A stretch of 64,000 nt of DNA from Dolomedes plantarius (lineage: Eukaryota; Arthropoda; Arachnida; Araneae; Dolomedidae). The position numbers were made by a program, and so were the translations under genes. Position 1 is the stretch's first letter, and every line of letters begins with the position of its first letter. Below the pieces are notes generated by a model. The model had not been told where the DNA came from. It saw nothing but the letters and a program-made list of their open reading frames with translations, and did no database searches. This document shows positions 35,926 to 47,289 of this stretch, in pieces. Where the stretch lies: positions 222,822,054 through 222,886,053 of the forward strand of contig OU015490.1 of NCBI GenBank assembly GCA_907164885.2, in the 5' to 3' direction.

Positions 35926-36182
35926 GTGGGCCAGGGGTAGCCTAGTGGTAGGGCGATGGCTTTCGGTGCCAAGGGTACGCGGATCGAATCCCGACAATCC
36001 CCCAGATATCGCCCTTGGAGATGCTCAGAAAAAACTGAAGTAGCACCTGGCTAAATTGAACTCCGACCCTTGTGATGCCATTATAAACCGTAGTCGCACC
36101 TCTCAGTCCTCTACCCTATATGGACCTGGTCTGGAATACCTCCAGCTAGGGGGAATTAGAAACAACAACATTAACAACAAAT
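35926..36182 (+). repeat. tRNA-derived SINE
   Basis: Box A TAGCCTAGTGG (35938-35948) and box B GGATCGAATCC (35981-35991), a 180-bp body, and a simple 3' tail AACAACAACATTAACAACAA. This is the standard tRNA-head SINE layout. Confidence 0.75.
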
Positions 36183-36191
36183 CTGGAGTGC

Positions 36192-36775
36192 GAGTCTTTA
36201 AGAAAGAAGTTAGGTAAAAGTTTCGGTTTGGAACTGTGAATGCTTCTCATATTCATGAGGAATATGAGAAGCACTCCTCCTGTCTTCGTTTTAAACATAA
36301 TCTTATCTTAGAAGATGAGTCTTGAATAAGTTTGGTTTATTCTAAAACTATTGATCGACTTGCAGAAAGTCACCTGGATAATATCGAGTAGTAGAGATTG
36401 AGTCTTTGAGAAATAAGTTAGATAAAAGTTTCGTTTTGGAACTGTGAATGCTTCTCATATTCGTGAGGAATATGAGAAGCACTCCTCCTATCTTCGGTTT
36501 AAACATAATCTTATCTTAGAAGATGGGTCTTGAATAAGTTTGGTTTATTCTAAAACTATTGATCGACTTGCAGAAAGTCACCGGGGTAATATCGAGTAGA
36601 GAGTGATTCTTTGAGAAAGAAGTTAGGTAAAAGTTTCGTTTTCGAACTGTGAATGCTTCTCATATTCGTGAGGAATAAGAGAAGCACTCCTCCTGTCTTC
36701 GTTTTAAACAATCTTATCTTAGAAGGTGGGTCTTGAATAAATTGTTTGGTTTATTCTAAAACTATTGATCGACTC
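36192..36775 (+). repeat. Satellite-like tandem repeat, three units of about 205 bp
   Basis: Units start at 36192, 36400 and about 36603 with GAGTCTTTAAGAAAGAAGTT and variants; the third is truncated. Each holds the palindrome TGCTTCTCATATTC...GAATATGAGAAGCA with a 5-nt centre (one stem base is changed in unit 3). Confidence 0.9.
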
Positions 36776-37138
36776 TCATTCTTAATATAGACAGAACAGT
36801 TAAGCAGAAGTTTCAAACCAAGCATTAATTTACTTAACACCCTTCGTTGGAAGATACCTGTTATAATTTATAAAACATTTGATGTAATTTTGATAGTTCA
36901 AGTCATTTTTTTTGTACAGAATTTGGTTGACAAATATATAGACAGTGGGGTTAGCAAATAAATTTATAATTTATAGAACTAAAACTGTCGGTAATTAAAT
37001 ACAGATGCAAAAGCACTCAATAACTCCAAACTTGTAGGTATGAGAAATCCTGAAGTGGGTAAGTAAAGAATCACAGTTAAAATGGGAAGTTTTGTTAAAA
37101 TAGGTTACAGATATAGGCGTAGGTCACAAGTATTATAT
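36776..37138. other. Spacer, nothing recognised
   Basis: No supported feature. Confidence 0.5.
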
Positions 37139-37794
37139 TGTTACGAATTTTGTAAATTAATGCATGCTTTTAGCTTAAATCACCGTTAAAATTGTTATTG
37201 TGCTTGTAAAATAATCCTTTATTATTGTTTGTTCCATGTAAATAGTCGTATTAGCTAAATTTCTGCTGTACCATGCATTTAACATAGGGTTTTTATGGTA
37301 TCTCGTCAAGTATGGTATCTCGCCAAATTGGTGAGATATTGGCTTGTTGGCGACGTTTTTATCAACTTATTTTTTTGGTACCCAATTTGGAGACTTTTCC
37401 AAGCCTGGTATTTTCTGGAACATTGTTGAAATCCCCAGACTCTCGAGAAGTTATAAATACAGCCTCGATTCGGAATTCAGTTCAGAGTTCAGATTTCAGT
37501 TTTGAATTGTGTTTCGAGCTTGTCAAGAGCGCCGTTGTTAGCTGTAAGATTTTCTTCGAAGCATTGTTGAGATTTATGCCGCGATAAGTGTGACTTCGTG
37601 CCACGTCTTTTGTGTTGAGTTTTCCCGTACTTCTGTGATCTAGAGATTGTGTTCATCACAATATAGAGACTATAGTCAGTTTCTGATGATCTGTAAGCTG
37701 TAGCATTTCGACTTTCTGTAAATAAATCTTTGATTTTATTCTGTCTTATTTAAAGTCCATTCAATCACCGAACCCGAATTGGTTATTTATAACA
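37139..37794 (+). repeat. Probable solo LTR, gypsy-like
   Basis: A 656-bp stretch starting TGTTACGAATTTTG and ending TTATTTATAACA. It contains TATAAATA at 37452-37459, followed by a GA/TTC-rich start region and AATAAA at 37721-37726, the U3-R-U5 order of an LTR. Flanks are ATAT and ACAT, a possible 4-bp duplication with one mismatch. No internal retrotransposon sequence adjoins it, so it would be a product of LTR-LTR recombination. Confidence 0.55.
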
Positions 37795-38524
37795 ACATAA
37801 AGTTATACGTATGATTAATTATTAGTACTAAGGTACTATTGTTATCACTTTAATACATTTTTGCGTATTTACCTTTTATATTCATCAAAATAGCCAGTAA
37901 AATTAGGGATTTAGCAATGTCTTGGCGACGATTAACTGAGAAGGAAAAGTAATGAATTAAATCATTAACACCTTGTTGAATGCTTAAAATCTCAAACCGA
38001 TATTTTTTGTTTAAAAGTTTTTTTTGTTATATTTTACCTTTTTGATGACTAAAAGTGACGTAATCAAACCATATTGTTTCCACTTGTTAGCATGAACAGG
38101 AATGTTTTGTTCACTTTATAGTTAATTTAGTTTAATTAATCTATTTTTACCAAACAATTGTCATTTGGAAACAATTTGGATTTTAGATGCACCAAAGACA
38201 TAAAATATTGTCATATTTACAAGAATGGTAACTCAACGAATAACTTGTCACCGAAAGCCTACTTCGTTGAGCACTGAGAATCCTCAAATCAATGCGAAAT
38301 AAACAATTCTAGTTATTAATTAAGTATAAATAAAAGGAAAGGACTAGAATATTAAATTAAATTCGCTCAAAAAGGGACTTCATTTCAGACTAGTATTGAT
38401 ATTGGCTTGATGAATAAAAATAATGATTTCTCATAAGAAAAGAATATCGGTGACTAAACAGTGTTTTGAAAGTGCGTTTTGAACATGTACTTCACCTATA
38501 AAAAATGGTTTTGATCGTTAATTA
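37795..38524. other. Spacer, nothing recognised
   Basis: AT-rich, no supported feature. Confidence 0.5.
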
Positions 38525-38635
38525 CCGTATTTTGTGGACCATAAGACACGTCTTTTTGCATAAAAAAATCGACTTAAAATTGGAGTGCGTCTTATAGTCC
38601 GAAGATAAGATTAAAATAAAATGAATATTTTTTTA

Positions 38636-39854
38636 CACTGAAGTGCCACTGAATTAGGGATACCTACCTAGTAACAATTTGGGCCTTCTCTGGCCTTGAT
38701 AACGGCTCCCACACGACGAGGCATAGATTCAACAAGTTTCTGGAAACGTTCCACGGGAATGGCTTGCCAAATATTGGCTAAAGCTGTTCATAATTCAGTA
38801 AGGTTCTTTGGTGCTGTGTGATGGCCTTTCACGCCTTGTTCCAAAACATCCCAAAGATGCTCAATAGGATTTAAGTCTCGGATTCTAGGTGGCCAATTCA
38901 TGACAGAGAAGTCAGAGGAATGCTCATCCAACCAGCCAGTAGCCAACCGGGACTTGAGAGAGGTACAGTTGTCTTGCTGGAAAACTCCATTACCGTGCGG
39001 ATAACAGAACGGCATAAACGGATGGAGGTGATCACCCAGCAACTCTCCGTACCGAATTGCATTGAGGGAGGTTGGTACACGCACCAAAGATCCCAAACTG
39101 TGCTACGAAAAAACACCCCAGACCATGATTGAGCCACCATGCCCTTGTACAATTCCAGCCAGGCATGCAGGATCCATGGCTTCATGAGCCTGACGCCATA
39201 TTCTCAGCCTCCCGTCGGCGTTAAGTAGTCGGAATCGAGACTCATCACTCCATGCTACTCGTTTCCAGTCCTCTACACTCCAGTCTCTGTGCTCTCTTGC
39301 CCAGGCAAGACGTGCAGCCCGATGGCGAGTATAGAGCAATGGTACTCTCGTAGGTCGACGGCTCAAGAAATCCATACGGTGAAGCGAGCGTTGCACAGTC
39401 CGTTTACTGACTGTACGACTGGCACCGTCATTAAACTGCGTGGTAATTTGAGCTAATGTTTGGCTTCGCTGGCTACGAAAATACGCCTGAGCCGTCTCTC
39501 ACCACGCACTGTCAAGGCTAATTGTCCTTTGCAGTTTGCCCGATCGCTAGTTTTTTTTCCACCATCCATGTATTCTTGGTATACTCTTGACACTGTCGAC
39601 CTTGAAAATCCTAGCTGTCTGACGATTTCGGAAATTGAATGGACCATGCATCGCGCACCTACGATTTGTTCGCGATCGAAGGCGTCTAAATCAGGCAATT
39701 TACCCATACTGGCAATTCCAACAAGTAATTCAGAACAACCACAGTACGCGCTATATAAGCAGTTACCACAGCGCCCTCACTTGCGCATACATGATGCGCA
39801 GCGCTACACAATTTGCATAGGCTTTGCTATCTCTAATTCAGTGGCACTTCAGTG
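38636..39854 (-). mobile_element. Tc1-like transposon, family A copy 2
   Basis: Inverted ends CACTGAAGTGCCACTGAATT at both sides next to TA, 1219 bp. Same family as 15964-17180 in opposite orientation, better preserved. Confidence 0.92.
38668..39707 (-). pseudogene. Tc1 transposase, family A copy 2, lightly damaged
   Basis: MGKLPDLDAFDREQIVGARC begins at 39707, and an HTH follows (ISEIVRQLGFSRSTVSRVYQ). Next come RSLHRMDFLSRRPTRVPLL, DWKRVAWSDESRFRLLNADG with the first Asp, GGSIMVWGVFS, VFQQDN with the second Asp, and RDLNPIEHLWDVLEQGVKGH with the Glu. The catalytic DD34E residues are all present. Frame changes fall near 39450, 39100 and the C-terminal part (38788-38668). Confidence 0.88.
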
Positions 39855-39974
39855 TATAACACCTTGTTGAATACATGTATTATATGTATTATATATATAT
39901 TATATATGTTTATTATTTATATTATATATATATTATATATGTTTATTATTTATATTATATATATATTTATTATA

Positions 39975-40515
39975 CACTATCTGGCCAAAAGTATCCGGAC
40001 GGCCAGTGGTACGGACTCGGAGAGTCCTGAGGCATATATTAATAAGATGTTGGTCCTCCTTTTGCATCGATGACAGCCTGCACACGTCTGGGGTGAGTTT
40101 CCACCAGTTTTCAATAGATGTCCATAGGAATTGACTTCCAGGCGTCCATCACAGCTGAAGTGAGTGCTGGCAGTGAGGAGGATCGATTTGGTTGGCTACG
40201 TTCTAATGTGCTTTATAATTCACCCCAAAGGTGTTCAATGGGATTTAGATCGGGGGTCTGAGAAGGCCCCGATTTTGGCTTCTGTAGAATGTCCGAAATT
40301 TCACGAACTGATTTCCCACAAAGGTGGCATCCCACTATAATGGCACGATCAAAGTCACTAAACTGTTTTGACTTACTCATTGTCTCACAAACGCATAAAT
40401 AGCACCTGACAAACCACTACCAACACTTTTATAGCTTTCGGTTACGCATCAAATTACGTCACCTGCAAGATCCACATCTTTAGGGGGTTGTCTGAATACT
40501 TTTGGCCAGATGGTG
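39975..40515 (-). mobile_element. Tc1-like element, family C, internally deleted
   Basis: Ends CACTATCTGGCCAAAAGTAT and the inverted ATACTTTTGGCCAGATGGTG beside TA, only 541 bp. It retains the first and last parts of a transposase but not the middle. Confidence 0.88.
40039..40380 (-). pseudogene. Tc1 family C transposase, N- and C-terminal parts fused by deletion
   Basis: MSKSKQFSDFDRAIIVGCHL from 40380 leads through a helix (CGKSVREISDILQKPKSG) straight into SQTPDLNPIEHLWGEL, which carries the catalytic Glu, and on to PRRVQAVIDAKGGPTSY and a stop. Both catalytic Asp residues are gone, so this copy could move only in trans. Confidence 0.85.
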
Positions 40516-40712
40516 TATATTTTCATTATTATATATATTTTTTATTTTTATTAAGTAAGAAATTGAAAATAACATTGTATACCTAAAAATATACAAAATA
40601 TTCTTTTCTAAAAATGCTCCCATAAATTTGAGGTGTGTCTTTTATGATCCAAAAAAATAGGTATATTGCTATCGTTAGGATGATCGATATGTATTGAAAG
40701 ATAAAAAAATTT

Positions 40713-40888
40713 GAGGTAGTCTCTTCTAACGAAACTACCGCGGGCTTATTAACGTAGGATTACTTATCGTTGCTTAGATGCTTACTTTTTCATGCGTATA
40801 TATGTATGTATGTGTTATGTATATGTGTATCTATCTATCTATCTATCTATCTATATCTATATCTATATATATAAATATATATATATAT

Positions 40889-40981
<93 letters not shown>

Positions 40982-41108
40982 GTCAAAATTTTGCTGCATT
41001 TTGGTACTTTTCTGTTTGACTGTTTACTGCTTGTTCAAGTGATATAGGCTGGGTTTGGCATGAAATTTTGCTTTCCAGAGGACCGTTATAGAGAAACGTA
41101 ATCCTACT
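40713..41108 (+). repeat. Dispersed repeat 'TTAACG' family, copy D
   Basis: GAGGTAGTCTCTTCTAACG, CTACCGCGGGCTTATTAACG, a long TA/TATC microsatellite (40826-40980), then TTTTGGTACTTTTCTG and the right end ACGTAATCCTACTT, which has lost the final TTAA. Confidence 0.8.
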
Positions 41109-42242
41109 TCCTCTATTTAAAAAAAAGAAATGTCTTTCGTGGTAAGGCCTCAATTTCTTCTTTCAGAACTGCATTAATTTTTCAGAGTTGCCGGTGGTTG
41201 ATACATCAATAATCAGAGAAGAAGTGTCGAGCTATTTTCCCCTGAAGTAATCGTTGTCTTGACGACAACTTGGATGCAATTAAAACGTCCTTGCTTTACT
41301 TTTCCTCAGTATCTTTGATCTACTGAATAAAGTCAACTGTTTATTGCAGTCTTTTCGTGAGTATTAAGAACCGGCTTTAGGTCATAAGTTGGATTCCAAG
41401 AAACATAAATATGAGTGTTCTTCACTGGAGGTATCACGATAAGAATAAAATATGGATTAAACTCTCAGAATGAATTAATATAAAAGGCTTGTGATATTTT
41501 TAGGAGACAAAAAAAAACCCACGAAATTTATAGAGTAACACATAATACTAGATGCACTTGAAAACCCTTTAATTTTGTGAAAATTTTTTTTGGCCTGCAT
41601 AAAATTTCTTTTTTCCGTCCTATCGGTAATAGAAATGAATTAATTTTTCATTTTATTCAGCTTGCATTTCAGTTATCCTGAGGGTATAAGGATTTCCTTT
41701 CAACATTCATGATGAATAAAAGAAACAGTTTGTAGTTCAAACTGCTGTAGACCACATCCTAACACATCAACTGAATCAGTTAATACGTGATCTGAAACTA
41801 TGTTTTAGCACCATATCGCTTCATTGATAAATAATTTTTTCTGTGAGTCATATGGGAAAATACATGAATACCAAGAACACAATTTTATTCACTATAGAAT
41901 ACCTATTTCAATAAATCATATTACATTTAGCCGTCAGGAACGAAAAATATGTTTTTAATACCATTAAAATGTATTAATGATCGTATTGGGTGTTATTAAT
42001 AAGTGAGTATTTTTAAAAAAGCTTAGATTAAAAAAGAAAGAAGAATATAATCACAGGGTAATAATTTAATAAGGAAAAGTGTATTAGTTAAATAAACCTG
42101 TATGTATACTTTAAGCACTTATAATAAAATTTCAAAACCTTATAAAATACCCAAAATTTGAAAAGAGATAGGTTCTATTTGAGGAACTTATTTTGTAAGT
42201 ATAATAATAAATGAACTGCAGTTCATTCAGCTGTACATAACC
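41109..42242. other. Spacer, nothing recognised
   Basis: AT-rich, no supported feature. Confidence 0.5.
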
Positions 42243-42520
42243 TATTTTCACGATTGCATGTTTCACTATTTTCACTATTGCATGTTTCACTATTTTCACT
42301 ATTGTATAGGCCACTATTTTCACTATTGTATGTGCCACTATTTTCACTATCCTATGTGTCACTATTTTCACTATTGTTTGTGTCACTATTTTCACAATTA
42401 TATGTGTCACTATTTTCACTAGTGTATGTATCACTATTTTCACTATTGTATGTGTCACTATTTTCACTATTGTATGTATCACTATTTTCACTATTAAATG
42501 TATCACTATTTTCACTATAG
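42243..42520. repeat. 24-bp minisatellite, left block
   Basis: About 11 units of TATGTGTCACTATTTTCACT plus ATTG. Because 24 is divisible by three and units lack stops, long frames appear on both strands (for example repeated SENSDTYN). These are not evidence of a gene. Confidence 0.95.
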
Positions 42521-42522
42521 TA

Positions 42523-43226
42523 CCGTGTTATCCCTAAAATAATACCGGGTCTTATATTAATTTTCGCTCTAAAAGACGCACTAGAGCTTATTTTCAGGGG
42601 ATGTCTTACTTTTTTCATGCACAAAAATTTATATTTATTAATTTAGAAAAAATTACAGTTATTCATATATTCATGTACAATAATTTACATTTATTCAAGT
42701 ACAGCCATGTTATTTTCTTCGGGAACATCGTCATAAATCTCCAAAACCCCGAACTCCGGCCTGAATTTTTTGCGACTTCATTTCCTGTAGAACCATTGAC
42801 CCTAATTTCTTATGTCTAGCAATAGAGCACTCCTTAAATGAGCACTGATTGTCCATATAGCCTGCTCGTACTTCATTGGCAACACAGATGTCATTGATTT
42901 TTTCCCATAAATTCTCCACCCAAGTCACGATCTCTTGCAGGCTAGGTTCACAAAGTTTTCACATTGATGTCTCTCCATTCTATTTTTAATGAAGTCACCC
43001 ATTTCCATGCTCAAATGATTCTTGAATGGCTTGTTTATTGGAATATAAAGAGTCTGGAGATAGGCAGTCAATCCCACGGTAAGTCCCACGGTAATAAGTC
43101 TGGCGTCCGTGAGGCTGACTATCTTAACTGGAGCTGATTTTGGGGGAAATGCTTGCATTACTAGTATCCTACAAAATCGTGCTAGGACTTAGTTTCCGAT
43201 CAGGTCTTATTTTCGGGGAAACACGG
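42523..43226 (-). mobile_element. Tigger/pogo-like transposon, internally deleted, inside the minisatellite
   Basis: Ends CCGTGTTATCCCTAAAATAA (left) and, inverted, CCGTGTTTCCCCGAAAATAA (right), flanked by TA within minisatellite units. The subterminal ACCGGGTCTTATATTAATTT and AAAAGACGCACTAGAGC segments match a terminus type I know from vertebrate genomes too. Only the last part of a transposase is left. Confidence 0.8.
42731..43158 (-). pseudogene. Tigger/pogo transposase C-terminus
   Basis: Minus-strand frames read SLTDARLITVGLTVGLTAYL, QTLYIPINKPFKNHLSMEMG and DFIKNRMERHQCENFV, then in another frame WVENLWEKINDICVANEVRA and GYMDNQCSFKECSIARHKKL. This is the region following the catalytic domain in Tigger/CENP-B-like transposases ('TAYLQTLD-INKPFK'). 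The third catalytic Asp position reads TLY in place of 'TLD'. One frame change near 42925. Confidence 0.7.
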
Positions 43227-43228
43227 TA

Positions 43229-43600
43229 TGTGCCACTATTTTCACTATAGTATGTGTCACTATTTTCACTATTATATGTATCACTATTTTTACTATAATA
43301 TGTGTCACTATTTTCACTATAGTATGTGTCACTATTTTTACTATTGTATGTATCACTATTTTTACTATAGTATGTGTCACTATTTTCACTATAGTATGTG
43401 TCACTATTTTTACTATTGTATGTATCACTATTTTTACTATAATATGTGTCACTATTTTTACTATAGTATGTGTCACTATTTTCAATATAGTATGTGTCAC
43501 TATTTTCGCAATTGTATGTATCACTATTTTCGCAATTGTATGCATCACTATTTTTACTATTGTATGTGTCACTATTTTCACTGTTGTATTGTGTGTTCAC
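43229..43600. repeat. 24-bp minisatellite, right block
   Basis: About 15 units of the same repeat as 42243-42520, continuing after the transposon insertion. Confidence 0.95.
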
Positions 43601-44599
43601 TATTGTATTGTCTTGAATCTTTTAAAGCCTTCAAAATATTGTAAGTAACAATGGCAAAAGTAGCATCAAACTGCCTGATGTATCAGCTTGGGTTTTTGGA
43701 GCTTTATCGCAGCGGGTGACGTCAATTGTACCAGAATGGCGGCGAATAGAATTCTATAAAAGAATTTACATAAAAGGCAATGGCAGATTAAATCAACACA
43801 TAAAATTTAATTTGAGCTTAATGGCGTCACGAACAGATAAAAATTCCCCCTCAAATACAGAAACTAAGGAAACAAATCATATATGAGTAGAACAGCATTA
43901 TTTGTTTACAAAAGAAACACAAACGTAAAAAATCCCTACGTCACAAACATATAAAAAAACCTATTAAATACAGAAACTAAGGAAACAAATCATATATTAG
44001 TAGAATAGCATTATTTGTTTAAGAAGAGTTGACAGAATAGTTTATCATCGAAAAACAATACACAATTATAAAAAAAGAATATCTCAAAAAACTCTTCATG
44101 CGTTATAATTAAGTAAATAGAAAAAAAAGGAAGAGATTAATTTTCTCCCAGCAACATTTATTCAATAAAATGGGACTGACTTTTAAGAACAATAGCTTCG
44201 TACAAAAGAAATCGCGTTCTTGTTTTCTCTGAATCAAGATTGATAAGCGTAAAAAGGTTTTCAAAATTTAATTAATGCTTGTTCCTAATTAGAAATCCAT
44301 TCACTTATTGTGTACTCAACCTAGGAAATCACTGCGACGTATTTTAACAAGAACGCATTTGAATGACTAAAACAATTTTACTCACAGCATATCACTTGGA
44401 TCTTTTGTCAAACTGATAAAAATTGCTTTAACTTTTTTAATGAAGTATTGCTCTGAATCAGATTGATAAATTATAAAAAATTCTGAACTTCATAATGGAA
44501 ATCAGCAGTTTTGGATCGTGCTTTTGAAGATTCTTGACGAATAATAATTTTATAAAATTTAAAAGCAATTTACTAAAGACAGTGAATCCTCTATCCATT
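43601..44599. other. Spacer with a short internal repeat
   Basis: AAATACAGAAACTAAGGAAA followed by CAAATCATATAT occurs twice (about 43853 and 43965). Otherwise nothing. Confidence 0.5.
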
Positions 44600-45110
44600 T
44601 ATTATTGCTAAAAGTGTTTTCAACCAATAAAATGATTGCAAGATAAAAAAATCTTTTTGTACACCAACCACGTTTTTAAATTTTCTGTTGAATCATATAA
44701 ACTTGACTATTTTTCGATCCTTTTCTCTCTTAATTGCACAAAACTTCACTTAATTATTCTTTTTCACTTTCTTTTAATTTTAATCACTTTTTAGTCGTTT
44801 CCACTATCCACAGCCTTTATAAACTGCTAACTTATATAATTTTTTAAAATTTTTCACACAATATTTTTGTAAACAAACTAAATTTGCATGTGTTCTGTTT
44901 TCAAAATCTTCAAACGCCGTTACGCAAAAGTGCAAGCATTGAATTCGATCGAAGCGCCACCTTGCGGATTTTTTCGGCTAAAAGTATTAAAAGAATGCAT
45001 TGTCATCGTGTTCTGAGCTATTCTTAAAGTTTCAAATGTCTAGCTAGTCGGGAAGTTAGTTAAAAATCGATTGCAAGATTTGTACTGGGCAAACAAGAAA
45101 GCGAGTTAAT
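44600..45110 (+). repeat. Local duplication, left copy
   Basis: Diverged direct copy of 46350-46763. Shared stretches include TTTTTAAATTTTCTGTTG, TTGTCATCGTGTTCTG, GTTTCAAATGTCTAGCTAGT and GAAAGCGAGTTAATAAA. Confidence 0.75.
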
Positions 45111-45598
45111 AAAAACGTGGTAATAAAGCAATTTAATGGGTCTTTACTTAAGGGGTCAGGTAACTTTTAAAAGCTAAGAGACTCGACAAAGATATCTTTA
45201 TTTTAATCATCAGTAGTTATGAAAATAATTTACTTAGAAATATGAAAAGTTTACTGTAAGTTAAACAAACTTTCTTATTTATAAATACAGTTCTCCAATA
45301 TTTCTAGATGGAAGATAAAGTTTTGAATTGTTTAAAATTTCAACCTTTTTTTTCTATGTTATGTCAATGCACGACGACTTGCGTCCGTATATTAATGATT
45401 ATACATATTTTTTTCGTTTTAAAATCAAGTTATACAATATATCTTTAAAATGACCAATTTTGAAATCAAAATTCTTAGTACTTCATAGGAAAATTTAAAA
45501 AAAAATTTTAATTAAAAAAAATTCATAAATTTTACTGTAATTAAAATTTTTATTATAGGAATGACATAACAGGAGGTAATTTTAATGATACGTGTATA

Positions 45599-46193
45599 CA
45601 GGGTGTCCCAGTTAAACGTTTCAGAACTTCTACGAGGGGTAGGGTGCATCCTGACGACTCGAAATCATATAGCAATGTGCGGTCGGAAATGCTTTTCTGA
45701 AGCGGTGATGTACACAGAAAACCATAAAGAAAGAGACCGTAAGTGGATAATCGTTTTAATAATAAATGTACAAAACCAAAAGGTACACGGGTTAAAGTAA
45801 GTGTTCGAAGTTTTTCCCACCGATTGCAATGGAGACCTCACATCTCCGGCGCATGGAATTCCAAAAATTCTGGAATAATCCAGGCTCATCTCGAATTTCT
45901 CCGGCAGCTACTGAGATTCTTGCCACCAGCTCCTCACCATTGTCAACGGGGGTGTCGTAAACCTGTGTTTTCATATGCCCCCATAAATAAAAATTCGTAT
46001 AATTAGCCATCCTACTAACTCTGAGTCCTTGTGCGAAATCACAATTCCCTGCACTAACGCTCGGAACTTTCCCGCAACGCCATCTACCTCTTCAGGAAAG
46101 CATTTCTGACCCCACATTGCTATATGATTTCGAGTCGTCAGGATGCACCCTACCCCTCGTAGATGTTCTGAAACGTTTAACTGGGACACTCTG
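45599..46193 (-). mobile_element. Mariner-type element, internally deleted, long inverted ends
   Basis: CAGGGTGTCCCAGTTAAACG at the left and its complement at the right (ending GTCCC...CTG), with about 110 bp of matching arms, flanked by TA. Only a transposase tail remains inside. Confidence 0.88.
45792..46010 (-). pseudogene. Mariner-type transposase C-terminus
   Basis: YLWGHMKTQVYDTPVDNGEE, LVARISVAAGEIRDEPGLFQ and SMRRRCEVSIAIGGKNFEHL form the C-terminal end of the same transposase class as 14205-14695. The frame is clean over 72 codons and stops normally. The DNA-binding and catalytic parts are missing. Confidence 0.8.
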
Positions 46194-46349
46194 TATATTG
46201 CCAGTGTATAAAATTTCATGGTATTCTAGCCAACTGTTCTGGTAATATCATGTGCGTAATAACATAACAATGAAAAAAAATAATGCTTAAAATTTTAAAC
46301 AATTCAAAAATTTCTCTTCCAGCTAGAAAAAAATGACAGCCATATTTAT

Positions 46350-46763
46350 AAAGAAATAATTTCAAGATAAAAAAAAAGCTTTTTATATATCATGTTTTTA
46401 AATTTTCTGTTGTATGATATAAACTTGACAATTCTATGTATTAATAAATACTTGTTTAAAACTTTTTTGATGAATTATCCCATCAACTTGAAAGAAAATG
46501 AAGTTAATTGGAAGTTAACTTGCATTTAACTTTTCGTTACCGTCCCGGCTGATAGATGGCTATACCAGTCTACAAAACAAAATTAACTGAAAATGAATTC
46601 AATACTGCTTAAAGATGGCTAAAAGTATCAAAAGAATGTATTGTCATCGTGTTCTGCAATATTCTAAAAGTTTCAAATGTCTAGCTAGTGGGGAAGTTAG
46701 TTAAAATCAATTGCAAGATTTGTACTGGACAAACACACACACAAACAAGAAAGCGAGTTAATA
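46350..46763 (+). repeat. Local duplication, right copy
   Basis: Partner of 44600-45110. It has gained a short CA expansion (ACACACACACA) near 46735. Confidence 0.75.
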
Positions 46764-47040
46764 AAGATTCGGACGAGCAAGAGACGCGCAATTTGGACCG
46801 AATTGCGCGTCTCTCGGAATCATGTAATGGCTCGAGATAGTCGAGTGAAAATCTGGGCGGCATAAATGAAAGCCGTTAGTAATTATTGTAACGAGAATAC
46901 TGTAATTGTGTTGTGATTGTGATAATTGTGAATAAATGTAGTGTTTAGTAAAGGATACGGAGTCGGATACGTTTAATTTATGGTACAAACTTTTGGTGAA
47001 ACCGGACCTGATAGGAATATATGGAACTGGACTAAACAGG
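46764..47040 (+). other. Possible LTR tail with a strong hairpin
   Basis: A perfect hairpin (13-bp arms, GAGACGCGCAATT, loop TGGACCG) at 46781-46813 is followed by GTGAATAAATG and then ACTTTTGGTGAAACCGGACC. The last part resembles an LTR edge followed by a 'TTTGGTGACCCCG' leader found next to some arthropod gypsy LTRs. No second LTR or gag was found, so this is weak. Confidence 0.25.
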
Positions 47041-47289
47041 AATAATATTTTGGATTAATTGACTTTATGGATCTTGGAGGGACCTCTTGGAAGTGGAGGT
47101 AGTCCCTTTCTTATTTTTCCCTTCTAGTTAAGTTGTTATATGGGAAGGGTTTGTTATTAGTTGTAGTATAGGAAAGAAATTGCTAAAACGGAAATGTGCA
47201 GATTGGGGCTCTATATATTCAAAAAAGAATTTTAATTATTCTCATTCTGTGTATAGAATTAAAAAAATCGAGGTTGGAGGTTCTTTGTC

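Larger units (their letters stand above)
38525..40661. mobile_element. MITE with CCGTATTTT ends, split by two Tc1 insertions
   Basis: Left end CCGTATTTTGTGGACCATAA and right end complement CCTATTTTTTTGGATCATAA are inverted and flanked by TA. This terminus type (ACCGTATTT...ATAAGACGCAC) is widespread in animal genomes as a non-autonomous element. The host element is about 370 bp without the insertions at 38636-39854 and 39975-40515. Confidence 0.7.

Noticed and set aside
42132..43644. Long frames with repeated eight-residue units on both strands, and superficial similarity to a CRISPR array
   Set aside because: The frames follow from a 24-bp tandem unit without stops. There are no unique spacers, so it is a minisatellite.
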